Part shown: positions 34,634 through 45,055 of the stretch, one piece after another
Numbering within the stretch: position 1 is the stretch's first letter
Layout of the letters: every line of letters begins with the position of its first letter
Assembly: GCA_036873755.1 (NCBI GenBank)
Contig: JAVTVY010018677.1
Coordinates: 1 to 64,000, forward strand
DNA length: 64,000 bases
Direction of reading: 5' to 3'
Origin: Hanleya hanleyi
Taxonomy: Eukaryota; Mollusca; Polyplacophora; Lepidopleurida; Hanleyidae
Notes under the pieces: model-generated
Databases searched by the model: none
What the model was told of the DNA's origin: nothing
The model's input: the letters and a program-made list of their open reading frames with translations, nothing else
Position numbers and translations under genes: made by a program

Positions 34634-35688
34634 ACCCTGCGGTCCCGGTATTGACGTCTCTACATCCACATCTGATTTGGTGGCTCTCTCGCCACAACGT
34701 CATGCAGGGAGTACCATTCCGTTTTCCGGTTCCGGTTCACCATCTTTACACCGATGCTTCGGAGACCGGCTGGGGAGCCCATCTGGACGACTTGGAAGTG
34801 TCCGGCAGATGGTCAACATTGGATGCCAGACTTCACATCAACCTTCTGGAGATGAAGGCAGTCATCCTAGCGGTTCAACATTGGAGTCAACGTCTCACGA
34901 ACTCGTCTCTTCTCATCGCGACGGACAACTCCACGGTCATTGCCCACATCAACAAGATGGGTACCACCCGATCCCTAGCAACGTTTCGTCTGGTGTGGGA
35001 TCTGTACGATTGGGCTCGCCTTCATCATTGTTATATCCGTGCTCGCCATGTTCCCGGTCATCTCAATGTCTTAGCGGACAGCTTGTCCCAGCCAGACACC
35101 GTTCTTCAGACAGAGTGGCAACTTCATCGGGAGGTGTTCCAGCAGATTTGCAGCATTTGGGACTCACCTTTGATCGATCTGTTTGCGACGAGGAACAACG
35201 CCCAGTTAGCCCTGTTCGTCAGTCCGATTCTGGATCCTCGAGCCTTCGCCATCGACACTCTGTCTATCTTCCGGGACAACTTCCTAGCTTATGCCTACCC
35301 ACCAATGGCCCTGATTCTGGAAGTTCTTCAAAAGATTTCTCGACACGACTGCATCATTCTGCTCGTAGTCCCGTGGTGGCCTCGTCGACAGTGGTTCCCG
35401 ATTCTGGTCCCGCTCCTCACTGCTCCACCACGTTGTCTCCCAGTTTGGCCCAGCCTGTTATGTCAACCGCACGGGATTCTCCATCACAACCCGCGGTGGC
35501 TCAACCTACACGTCTGCAGACTATCCAGAATGCACTCTCACTCCAAGGATTTTCAGTTGAGGTTGCACGGACGATGGTTTCAGCCAACCGATCCTCCACA
35601 TCGCAGCTCTATCAGGCGAAATGGGCCTATTTCGTCTCCTGGTGCCGAGAACATGATGCCGATCCCGACACTGCCTCTGTTTCCCTAG
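34570..35688 (+). CDS. DIRS RNase H and methyltransferase-like domains
   Basis: Frame 1. RNase H has all four acidic residues in context: LYTDASETGWG, LLEMKAVILAV, IATDNSTVIAHINKMG and HVPGHLNVLADSLSQ. It degrades the RNA strand of the RNA/DNA hybrid. Downstream, PLIDLFATRNNAQLALFVSP and VVPWWPRRQWFPIL are typical of the DAM-like methyltransferase domain of DIRS and related elements, whose role is unknown. In an intact element this region is continuous with the reverse transcriptase; here it is in a different frame. The frame stays open to 35688, overlapping the recombinase. The part of the same open frame before about 34570 is a shadow of the reverse transcriptase. Confidence 0.8.
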   Translation, partial: GRLQVRPLQYHLFPFLQTPSLNPAVPVLTSLHPHLIWWLSRHNVMQGVPFRFPVPVHHLYTDASETGWGAHLDDLEVSGRWSTLDARLHINLLEMKAVILAVQHWSQRLTNSSLLIATDNSTVIAHINKMGTTRSLATFRLVWDLYDWARLHHCYIRARHVPGHLNVLADSLSQPDTVLQTEWQLHREVFQQICSIWDSPLIDLFATRNNAQLALFVSPILDPRAFAIDTLSIFRDNFLAYAYPPMALILEVLQKISRHDCIILLVVPWWPRRQWFPILVPLLTAPPRCLPVWPSLLCQPHGILHHNPRWLNLHVCRLSRMHSHSKDFQLRLHGRWFQPTDPPHRSSIRRNGPISSPGAENMMPIPTLPLFP

Positions 35689-36584
35689 TAGCTGACTTCC
35701 TCCTTCACCTTCACCGTGATAAGAAGTTCCAAATAAGCACCATTGAAGGGTATCGATCTGCTCTGGCTGGGGTGTTACGGCTTACTTCGGGTACTGACAT
35801 TAGCCTTAACGATAATATCTCTGCGCTAATTCGCGCCTTCGCATTACAGTCGCGTCGTACTCGGCAACTGTTACCGAAATGGGATATCGGTGTGGTTCTG
35901 TGTGCTCTGATTCATCCACCCTTTGAACCCTTAGAATCCGCGTCTATTAAAGCTGTGTCTTATAAGACGTCCTTTTTGGTGGCGTTTGCTTTGGCGTCCA
36001 GAGTGTCTGAACTTCATGCTCTTGAGAGATCTTCTATGACCTGGAAAGCGGATTGGTCTTGCATTTCTTTTCGGCCCATTCCTGAATTTATCGCCAAAAA
36101 TGAGTCTGTTCGTTCAGGTCCGTGCGCTCAACGTTCGTACTCCATTCCTGCGTTATCAGACTTTGTACATGGTCTCGAGGACGATCTTCTGCTATGTCCT
36201 GTTCGAGCCATCCGCCACTATCTTACTCGTACCGATCCCGTTCGTGGCTCTCGGCGCCTGTTATTTCTATCTCTTCGCCCATCTGCAAGGCGTGACATTA
36301 CAAAGAATACCATTGCCGCATGGCTGAAGAAAACCATTAAGTGGTCTTATCAACTGGCCATTGACGCCCCTCCGCTGTTGTCTACTGCTTCTTCACATGA
36401 GATCCGAGCCATAGCTACGTCATGGCCTTTATGGAAGAACTTGTCCCTCCATGACATTGTCCAGTCTTGTGCCTGGACGGCGAACTCCACGTTCACCAAT
36501 TTCTATCTGAGAGATATGTCAGTCCAATCAGATAGTGTGACCACGCTTGGGCCTTTGGTAGCCGCCCAACACGTGGTTCAGTAA
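35460..36584 (+). CDS. DIRS tyrosine recombinase (374 aa)
   Basis: Frame 3, from the ATG at 35460 to the stop at 36582-36584. The N-terminal core-binding region includes LYQAKWAYFVSWCREH. The catalytic domain keeps the signature residues: Arg181 (ASRVSELHAL), His313-x-x-Arg316 (SSHEIRAIATS) and Tyr349 (FTNFYLRDM). It would integrate the circular cDNA by site-specific recombination. Overlap with the preceding frame is normal for DIRS elements. No stop or frameshift seen. The open frame extends upstream to 34410, but that part is antisense to no known domain and is a shadow of RNase H. Confidence 0.88.
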   Translation: MSTARDSPSQPAVAQPTRLQTIQNALSLQGFSVEVARTMVSANRSSTSQLYQAKWAYFVSWCREHDADPDTASVSLVADFLLHLHRDKKFQISTIEGYRSALAGVLRLTSGTDISLNDNISALIRAFALQSRRTRQLLPKWDIGVVLCALIHPPFEPLESASIKAVSYKTSFLVAFALASRVSELHALERSSMTWKADWSCISFRPIPEFIAKNESVRSGPCAQRSYSIPALSDFVHGLEDDLLLCPVRAIRHYLTRTDPVRGSRRLLFLSLRPSARRDITKNTIAAWLKKTIKWSYQLAIDAPPLLSTASSHEIRAIATSWPLWKNLSLHDIVQSCAWTANSTFTNFYLRDMSVQSDSVTTLGPLVAAQHVVQ

Positions 36585-37412
36585 AAATTTCAAAAAAGGG
36601 GGGGGGGGCGGCATTTTGGATCACCACAGCAAATCAGACAACTTGCTGTATCATCTCATCTCATCTCCCATTCGTAACATATACTAGAAGGAAGAAATAA
36701 GTCAGATGGCCAACCAGGGATGCCCATTTCATCATTATGAAGGCCTGACACTATGGTGAGTTGTTCAACTTTGCCTTAACTGCGGTTTGCTTGTGTCTTT
36801 CAGAAACTGACTTCCTTCTAGATGTCTCAGCTGGGTCACCTGTGCCTCAACTCACAAGACACCCGCTCCAGGCCTAGTGTCAACAGTAGTGATGAAAGTA
36901 CAGAGAGTTGAAGAGTGCGCAGCTCACCCAGAGAGCAAGCATGGCAATTCCAACGCATCTAAGTTCATCACTCCAAGTATGGTGAGTTGTCCTCAAGAAG
37001 CTTGCGGACTGAGAGTGGTGTGGACTTGGTGCCTTCCAAGTTTTGGGCACCGCGTTTCCCTTTACTTACGGTTGGACCAAGGATCTCCCTGTATGCAATG
37101 GCTGTGGCTGTGTTCCCCCCTAGTCATACAGAGTCTACCAAGAGGACCTTCTTGTTGCCTATGGTGCCCGGGTTTCCTGCGACTTGGTGGAAATGTGTAC
37201 CACATCACGAGCACAGTTACATGGATGGAGACACTCAGATAAGTAAAGCTGTATCAATTCCTTCAATTACCCTATGTGTCTGAGACCAGGGTTAACTTGA
37301 TGAGTAATAATGTCTCAGATTTATACCCATGTCTGTGTCGTTCCAGCGATTACTAGTCTGCTATGGGAGTTACCACAAGGCCGAGATGCCCGCCTCCATA
37401 TGTTGGTACTGT
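36585..37412 (+). other. Noncoding 3' region of the DIRS element
   Basis: Begins with a run of A then G (about 36590-36609). Short open frames around 36877-37283 show no known domain. ATGGTGAGTTGT occurs twice (about 36754 and 36979). Confidence 0.5.
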
Positions 37413-37506
37413 GGCATAATTGAAACAGGTTTAAGATTTGGGAATCAAATATCAAACATTTATAAACAATGTTTCTATTTGTTACCAAATCAAACCTGTT
37501 TCAATT
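37413..37506 (+). repeat. DIRS internal complementary region
   Basis: 37413-37450 is the exact complement of the left end (31055-31092). 37451-37506 is the exact complement of the right end (37741-37796). The two are abutted as they would be in the circle. In DIRS elements this region templates completion of both cDNA ends. Confidence 0.93.
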
Positions 37507-37570
37507 TGATTGACCCTCCCTCCGTCCCCTCATGCCGGCCTTAAACACTACAGGTCTCGGTAATTACAAT

Positions 37571-37796
37571 GAGAATAGAGGGCGAGTATGGTTTGAGCAG
37601 AGCCTATATAGTAATGCTGCTGGAATTAGATGGGAGAGCTCTCCTAGGGGCGGACAACTCTCCGCTAGGGGAGCTAACTTTTAGTTTTAAACTTCCGTTT
37701 TCTACGTTGTATCATCTTCCTGACGGAGATTGAATGGCATAATTGAAACAGGTTTGATTTGGTAACAAATAGAAACATTGTTTATAAATGTTTGAT
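37571..37796 (+). repeat. DIRS right inverted terminal repeat and terminus
   Basis: GAGAATAGAGGGCGAGTATG onward is complementary to the left repeat. The last 38-40 bases are specific to the right end. Confidence 0.9.
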
Positions 37797-38170
37797 TTTT
37801 TAGCTATTGCTATTTTCCAGTTCTGTGGGTTTGCTGTTCATAATATTAGCAGTCTCTTAATGTATCGGGATCACAGATAGTGGTGTAATTTTGTACAGAT
37901 ATTGATATATAAATAAACATTAACATCTATGTAATAGAGGACTTTGGCTCTCTATTGCATTAATTTCACTATAATGATCGATGTCATTTATCACAAGGTG
38001 TTTTATTCGTTTGGGCTTGTGAAGACTCATGATCCAAAGATTCTATCTTGAAATACTTTTTTATCCAGTTTGTTATATTAGGGTTTGATTATGAAAGAGC
38101 AATTCTTTATGCATGACAGCTGATCTCTGAATGTTGGATATCTCTCTTGTTCGGAAATTCCTCATTTCAT
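37797..38170. other. AT-rich spacer, nothing recognised
   Basis: No repeat or gene seen. Confidence 0.45.
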
Positions 38171-38627
38171 CTAGGAGCACCCTCTTACAGAGGTATTTAG
38201 AAGCTTGCAGTAACCCCGCCGCTTTAATACTAGGGTGGTCGAGACAGGGTCAGTAGCAGTTGAGGTCCCGTGCTGTGCAGGCTGTGCAAGTAACTCATTT
38301 ACAGTGCATTGACACCTCCTTACTGTACATATAGACCCGCCCCTTTTTCTGACCAGGTGTGTGCGATGTACTACTGAGAGTGGATTTATATAGTGGTCAC
38401 TGAAAGACACCCAGGTACTTTATTCCCCAAGTGCCTCCGCTGGCTGGCGGTCTAGCGTAGCAACTAGTTCCACCAGCAGTCCATTTTACCCTGGACACCG
38501 AATCAGTCCAGCGCCTTGTGAATAGGCGAGTATATATGTAAGCGGTCACTGGCGAGTCGCGAACCCACGCCAGCTGTAGCACCCCGGGTCAGAGTCAGAC
38601 ACTCTAACCACTCGGCCACGACGAGCG
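38171..38627 (-). mobile_element. tRNA-derived SINE
   Basis: Read on the minus strand from 38627, it begins with a tRNA-like head. Box A is TGGCCGAGTGG (about 38611-38621) and box B is GGGTTCGCGACTC (about 38554-38566), with the spacing of a Leu/Ser-type tRNA with a long variable arm. The body of about 350 bp has no coding sequence and ends in a small hairpin (ACCTCTGTAAGAGGGT). RNA polymerase III promoter elements are therefore visible. No clear target duplication. Family not identified. Confidence 0.75.
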
Positions 38628-39353
38628 ATATACTCTAGATGATAACTGAAAAATGATTGGGATTGTGAAGGCACTTCATACTGGTTTCCCATCATCAAAA
38701 GTATTTTTGTATGCTATCTGTAACTATTCTTATTTTGCACATATAGTGTATATAGCGATTCTAATTTTTGCGAAACAATAAGGTATTGATATGGGTGAAA
38801 AAATATCGATTCTATAACACTCGTGCATATTATATTCTACTAAACATGCATATATCTGAAACGATTTAACAGGCTTGTGTGAAATCTACACATGCCATGT
38901 CATAAGCGGAGGTGTTCATTAGGGAGATTCTATTTTACAAGGTGGGCGAGGAATGGCCTGAAATGACGTTTGCCGCTAAACAATCAAATACACAAACAAA
39001 AAATTACAAGCGGAAATATCTATTTCAAGTTTAACTGTTGGTTCCCTCGTAAAATTGATTAGCAAAACACCACAAATAAACATTGTATCGGGTGGCAGAA
39101 TCACTAGACATATACTCGTCCATCGATATTGGCATGTTGTCATTTGACACGCGGGGAGAAACGTTTCAACAAACTTGGCAAAACATTGCTAACTTTTACA
39201 ACCTTTCCTTCTAATTTTGGTTGACTCACGGTTAGTGTGGGAAAGTTTATATTTTAGGGGAAGGGACGGTTAGTATGGAAAGTTTCTGTTTTAGGGCAAG
39301 GGAACGCTCAGTTGAATATGTGATTATTGATCGCTAGCCGAACTCAGTTCATT
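38628..39353. other. Spacer, nothing recognised
   Basis: AT-rich noncoding sequence. Confidence 0.45.
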
Positions 39354-40480
39354 GTCCCCCGACGCCCGAAGGGCTAAAGGGTGACTATAGTATTGGGGTT
39401 CGTCCGTGCGTCCGACTTTGTTTCCGGACAATAACTTCTGAAAAACTGAACGGATTCTTTTCAAATTTAGTTTGTGGGTACCCCGCCTCAAGATCTCGCT
39501 TGGGATTGTTTTTCGCACCAATCTGCCTATAGGTGGCGCCACCTGGGGGCAAAGTTAAAATTTCGTTTCCGGACAATAACTTTTGAAAAACTGAACGGAT
39601 TCTTTTCAAATTTGGTATGTGGATACCTCGCCTCAAGATCTCGCTTGGGATTGTTTTTCGCACCGATCCGCGTATAGGTGGCGCCACCTGGGGGCAAAGT
39701 TAAAATTTCGTTTCCGGACAATAACTTTTGAAAAACTGAACGGATTCTTTTCAAATTTGGTGTGTGGGTACCTCGCCTCAAGATCTCGCTCGGGAGTGTT
39801 TTTCGCATCGATCCGCCTATAGGTGGCGCCACCTGGGGGCAAAGTTAAAATTTTGTTTTCGGACAATAACTTTAAAAAAACTGAACGGATTCTTTTCAAA
39901 TTTGGTGTGTGTGTACCTCGCCTCAAGATATCGCTTGGGATTGTTTTTCGCACCGATCCGCCTGTAGGTGGCGCCACCTAGGGGCAAAGTTAGAATTTTC
40001 TTTCCGGACAATAACTTTAGAAAAAAAGAAAAGATTCTTTTCAAATTTGGTATGTGGGTACCCCACCTCAAGATCCCGCTTGGGATTGTTTTTCACGCCA
40101 ATCTGCCTATAGATGGCACCACCTGGGGGCCAAGTTAAACTTTTGCATCTGTCAGACTTTCCGGACAATACATGTAACTCCTGAAAAACTGAACGGATTC
40201 TTTTTAAATTTTGCATGAGGGTACTTTGCCTCAAGACTTTGCTTGGGATTGTTTTTCACATTGAGCTGCCTATAGGTGTCGCCACCTGCGGGCCAAGTTC
40301 AAATTTTGTTTTCATACAATATCTAATGAAATCCTGGCCGGATTAGGACAAATTCGGTAATTGTGGATACCTGGATCCCACAAGTTTTGGGATTGTTCTG
40401 CATGCTGGGTAATGAAAGTTACGGTTCCAAGTCAAATCAATTGTTTCAACGTCGGGGGACTTGAACCTCTCGGGTTTTCA
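39354..40480 (+). mobile_element. subTIR/tandem-array element, second family (145 bp units)
   Basis: The 5' end GTCCCCCGACG (39354-39364) is inverted at the 3' side as CGTCGGGGGAC (40450-40460). That is followed by a hairpin-like GAACC TCTC GGGTTTTC. Just inside the 5' end lies TTCGTCCGTGCGTCCG. The core has about six units of exactly or nearly 145 bp (TTTCCGGACAATAACTT, AACTGAACGGATTC, GGTGGCGCCACCTGGGGGC). Same plan as the elements at 9928-13275 and 17605-19100 but unrelated in sequence. Confidence 0.75.
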
Positions 40481-42540
40481 TTGATTCTTGTTGAGATAAT
40501 CAACTACTTTTTGAAGGATAACAGAGGCGATTGATTTTAACCGAATCTGTCTTGCCCGAGATTACCAAAGTTGAATTTTGTGGCTCCTTGTTTACGTATG
40601 TAGTTGTTCCAAACTTCCTGCAAGGGGGTACAAATAAATGTAAGAATTAAAATTGATCCGGCCGTATTACTTTCTATAGGAATTTGAAGACGAGTGAGCG
40701 AATAGGTCTTTCAAGGCAAAATGAAAGTATATTATGATAGAAGCAATGGTTTATGCCCTCACACTGGGCTTGAGCATCAGTTTTCTAGAGGGTCAACGTG
40801 TCGTATCGATCATACACGACATTCTTCAGTTGTATTTCCCGGAGAACAGCCTTAATGATCTGTTCCAAGAGGATTTCTTGGTAACCCTCAAGAAGAATAT
40901 GGTGAATACTCATCAAACCTCAATCAAAATGAGTAGTATATAAAGCATCAATTCCTTATATTTGGGTGGGACCCAAGATTACGTCAGGGTTATCAAGCCT
41001 GTGCAGTGCGCACTTCGGTCACGTGACTTCCGGAGTAACCGCTCATGCGCAGTGTGCGCACTTCCCGGAGGTGCGTTGTGGGATCACGGGTGCAGGACTT
41101 GGAAAAATCTAATTTATTTTTGTGGAGCAAAGGGTAGTGTATGTGAATTCACATGCGTACTCGACAGGGAGACCTGTTGTGCGAGTTTTCGGGCACAGGT
41201 GGGCTAAATGTGGTTCAAATGTGTTGTGTGTGATGTCGTATTGAAGTTCTAATTGGGTAGAATATGACTGGAATTGTATGAGCATGGGCGCTCGGAACAT
41301 AGTAGAGAAAGGGCATGTTTTGATGTGCAGATACGCATAGTGTGGGTTGTATGGTGCAGGGTGTATACAGTGTTGAGTCAATCCATAATCAAACAGCCCC
41401 AATGGATGCTTCACTGTGATTGTACAGGTCACTTGACGTCATCAATAGTAAAGTCTCACCGGACAAGGGCAAGGCTTTGGTGCAAGATCTCCCACTGAAA
41501 AGGTAATATCCTGGACAAAAGTCTGACAATACAACTTGTGGCAGATCCTTTGTCAATTATATTTCGCGAGTCTTACACTAAATCGTTGCCCGGACTAGGC
41601 GCCCGCCTACACATTTATACCTTTATCGAAATGTATGACTGAAAGTGCTATCGTTGTGCCCTGATCGTCTTAAGTGCTGTGAGACGCACGTGAGCCCTAG
41701 GGGAATTTTAGAACAAGTGCGTTTAGGTGGGAGTCTTTGACGAGATGTGGGCCATGCTTGGTCCACATGTAGCGGGCTCCATGTCGCATTGATGCTCTTG
41801 TCAAATAGAATACGACTATGGTAATACACGCATGCTCATTCGAGGAGTAGTAGAGAAAGGGCCTGTTCGAGGGGCGCATGCGGGGTGTAGTAGAGAAAAG
41901 ACATTTCGTTGCGAGTTTTATGACTGATTGTAGGTGGGACCGACAGGTGTGGGTTTGTGAAAGTATAGTTTTGATGGATGGACTGCACCCTGAAGTGGAA
42001 TGTACAACCTGTCGCCTTCTTGGAAAACCTCGCACCCCAATCCAAAAAGAGAGAGGGTGTGGGTTACATAACATAATGGGTGCTGTCCACACCTAAATTC
42101 TGTGCCGCTGAAACCTGCATGGGTTTGGCTCTTCGGTCATAAATAGGTGTAAAATCTTCAAGAAAAACCTGTAAAAGTATATATTTTCTGAATGGGCATA
42201 CTCGTGCCATTATTTAGGAGACACGTGAGCTATGGAAATTGTAGAGAAAACACACGCAATCCTTAAAACATCCTTCAATTTTTCTGAAAAATATTTCTAA
42301 ACTGTATGAAAACGTGTCAAATGCGACCCACCATCCATAGAAAACAAACGAAATAATTTACTTGTTAGAGATCTGAAAGCTTCTCCATCTAACGGGCATT
42401 TTAAAAAGGTGGAAAGCACATGCTAAAACTCGCGTATTGTGTACATATATTTTCTCTTGCCTTTACATTAAAACACAATTATTTACAAGACAGTTTACTT
42501 TTTTCGATTTCAACCGCATCACGTATAGCCCAAAATGCCG
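40481..42540. other. Unassigned region with a promoter-like GC-rich patch and a diverged direct repeat
   Basis: At about 41000-41090 there is a CpG-containing patch with GTCACGTGAC and repeated TGCGCAC. A segment of about 250 bp (including TAGTAGAGAAAGGGC.TGTT) occurs twice in diverged form, at about 41210-41460 and 41740-42000. Open frames such as 40734-40943 have no recognisable domain. Confidence 0.4.
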
Positions 42541-42589
42541 CCTTATCTTACCATCTCCTTTGGCAACATATTGCATCAATTGCATCTAG

Positions 42590-43379
42590 CTATTTTAATT
42601 GCGTATACTGTTGTGCACCCCTTCCTGCTGACCTACATCTGTCGTGGATACTATCCAGAAGCCATTAAAAACGTTCCATTCCTTCTCGTTCACCAAACGC
42701 TAAAGACGATCTGGATAAATATAAACAGCATATATATGTATTTTAATATACTGATTGTGCACCTTTTTTTGACTGACCTGCATCTGTTCTCTTATGAATA
42801 CGACTATATGCAGAAACCATCAATACCGATCTTTTCACAGCCCGTTCCTTGTGGAAAATAGATATATTTATATAAATGACGCGGGACTGACGTATTCAAC
42901 TTCCGTGTGTTAAAGGATGCAAGACCTAGCACAAATGGCATCATATTTGCAGATGTGTATATCTCGCCCAGTACCATTTATAGATCCTGTGTAAAATGTG
43001 ACGATTTTAATCAACGAGACAATACTTTATTGGAGACATTTGTAAAACAGGGCCGTACCACCAAGCGCCTCCACCGAAAGTTCCTCAAATTTGATGATAC
43101 ATATCGCAAGCTGATAGCAAAATACGAGCGTAGCGTGCAAAATCTTGACATTACTTTCCGTAGTGTGTGTCTAATTCCGCCTAACCCGGGGCTAGGGGCC
43201 GTATGAAGCCTGTGTGCCCAAGAACTTCATGGCGTTCATATATTCTCTAGAGAATAGGCCTATGTTTATGAATGTTTTTTTGATTTATTTGGTTCTAATG
43301 GTGTTATGCGAATTACGTCTACAGATTATGGACACAGAAATATTGAATGACGGACTAGACGCTTGTATTCTGCACAGAG
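42590..43379 (+). pseudogene. Decayed Penelope-like reverse transcriptase fragment, 3' part
   Basis: Frame-shifted remains of the same family as 45056-51490. A CAPL.ADLHL stretch lies near 42610, DLHLFSYEYDYMQ near 42780, and a C-terminal piece at 42907-43206 contains SCVKCDDFNQ, RLHRKFLKF and LIAKYERSVQ. It ends in the family's 3' terminus GAATGACGGACTAGACGCTTGTA (given in part: GACGGACTAGACGCTTGTA). Confidence 0.65.
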
Positions 43380-43774
43380 TATAAGTAAGTACGGTGAAAT
43401 GGGGCATCCACCGTCCTTATCGAAAAATGACGAAATATTTCTCTTTTGAAGGACTTGTGTTTTTAGATTTGTATGACACAAATTGATCAATTTTGCAAAG
43501 TTTCTCTGAAATTTAACGATTTTGTCACATCAAGAAAATCGATTTCGTTTTCTTTTGTTTCGAACATAGATTATTTTAATGTTTTCCGATATATTTGTCC
43601 GAGATAAATCCCTTCTGGTCTTACCTAAATTACCTAACAGTGTTTTAAGTTTATGTGAGATACACGCATATATTAATTTGTAACTAAAATTGGGATAGGT
43701 CGCCAATTTTCAGATAAAATTCTTGGGTTTTTTCAGGTTTGGGCAGGCAAGATATTACACTCTGTCGCTGGACT

Positions 43775-44372
43775 AGGAAAAGAATATGTGACGACAATAC
43801 GGGAATAACTCCCTTGTGTGAGATGGTAATCAAGCTGAATTTTTGTTTCAATCCAAAACCTGCCAAATCAGATTTTTGTAGAAGTTTACATACTGAAATA
43901 TCAGCCTCGAAAAAATTGCGATGCTCCGTTGTATAAAAGTGGAGATATGATTGATCAAAATGTGCTCCTCGACCTGATTTGGTATTTTTGAGGCATTTAC
44001 AGTGAGGATTTTCTCTTATAGCAATGACACCTCAAACCAGAATAAATTTTGTCACACAATATATTAGGAAGATTGTTTATTGGAAAGAACCACGAATGGT
44101 TTTGGTTTGAGGTGTCATATTTTTGCTACAGGAGAAAACCCTTCATGAAAATGCCCCAAAATACCAAAATAAGCCCGGGAGCACATTTTGATTAATCATA
44201 TCTCCATTTTTATGCAACTGAACATCTCAGTTTTTTCGAAGGGGATATTTCAGTATGTAAACTTCAAGAAAAATCTTATATGGCAGGTTTTGGTGTGGAA
44301 AAATAATCGGATTTACTGCGACCACACACAAAGGAGTTTTTCGTATGTAAACGTCACATATCCTTTCCTTCA
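43775..44372. mobile_element. Foldback element with inverted arms of about 250 bp
   Basis: The arms pair from GGAAAAGAATATGTGACG inward through AACTCC.TTGTGTG, CCAAAACCTGCC and GTTTACATACTGAAATATC to AATGACACCTCAAACCA. The centre is about 55 bp. Noncoding. Confidence 0.65.
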
Positions 44373-44374
44373 AT

Positions 44375-45055
44375 CAACACCTTCGTTCGCGGAGCTTAAG
44401 ACAAATTTTCCCAAAGTCCTTCCAAAATCCTTTGTAAAATTCTACCGTCAATCCATCTAATCCTGGGCATTTAATCTCGTGTGTCTTGGAGTTTTTATTA
44501 GTGTCCTTTCTAATTCATCAGATTCTGTTTTAGTTAAACGGTTTAGATATAATTGATTCAATAATGTAGTAGTGTTCCTCTTCCCACTTCCCTTATATGT
44601 GTTTTAATTTCTTTAGTTCCAGTCGATTGAGTCATTCGAAGAATGATTTTTGTTCTTGTAAAGTGTCTTTATTGTTGTAAATATCCTTCATGTCGTTCTT
44701 GGTTAAGTTTAAGATTAATTTATTTATGTAACTTTGTTTTTTCTAACCCAAGAAAGAATTTTGTTGGCTCTCAGCATCTCTAACCCCCTTTGATCATGTT
44801 TCATTCAGTAAACATTCGAATTTCTTATTTGTTAAAGTTCTCAATTCTAATTTAAATTTTTTCAATTCATTACTTTTAATTTCTTTTGTCATATAATTGG
44901 TTTGAATTTCCTCTTTTCCCCTGTTGAATTCCCTCTCTAGCTTCGTTTCTTGCTTTTCATCTGCATTTCGCTTTGTTGATGAAAAATTGATCCATTCAGT
45001 GACAATGATAAATTTCGAAAATTGTTTAAAATTCCTTGTCAACTGTATGGTAATA
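44375..45055 (-). pseudogene. Decayed LINE (L1/Tx1-like) ORF2 fragment
   Basis: On the minus strand a charged linker (KSNELKKFKLELRTLTNKKF) is followed, after several stops, by KCPGLDGLTVEFYKGFWKDF. That is the characteristic start of the LINE reverse transcriptase domain. Multiple stops show it is dead. It abuts the Penelope-like terminus at 45056. Confidence 0.6.

Larger units (their letters stand above)
31055..37796 (+). mobile_element. DIRS-like tyrosine-recombinase retrotransposon, full length
   Basis: DIRS elements transpose through a circular DNA intermediate that is integrated by a tyrosine recombinase, without target duplication. Here the ends, the internal complementary region and all expected domains are present in order: gag, reverse transcriptase, RNase H, DNA-methyltransferase-like, tyrosine recombinase. 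The left terminal 38 bp (31055-31092) and right terminal 56 bp (37741-37796) are exactly complementary to adjacent halves of 37413-37506. No target duplication is seen, as expected. The element lies about 470 bp past the CEP128 poly(A) signal in the same orientation. The reverse transcriptase is damaged, so this copy is probably not autonomous. Confidence 0.93.

Noticed and set aside
34410..35459. First half of the frame containing the tyrosine recombinase
   Set aside because: Ser/Pro/Gly-rich low-information sequence that overlaps RNase H in another frame. Recombinase homology starts only after 35460.
38554..38622. Functional tRNA gene
   Set aside because: Box A and box B are present, but the fold lacks a convincing acceptor stem and the sequence continues into a SINE body; treated as a tRNA-derived SINE.
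39324..40234. Series of similar open frames of 65-115 residues on both strands
   Set aside because: They recur every 145 bp with the tandem array. Both strands are equally open, so they are repeat by-products.
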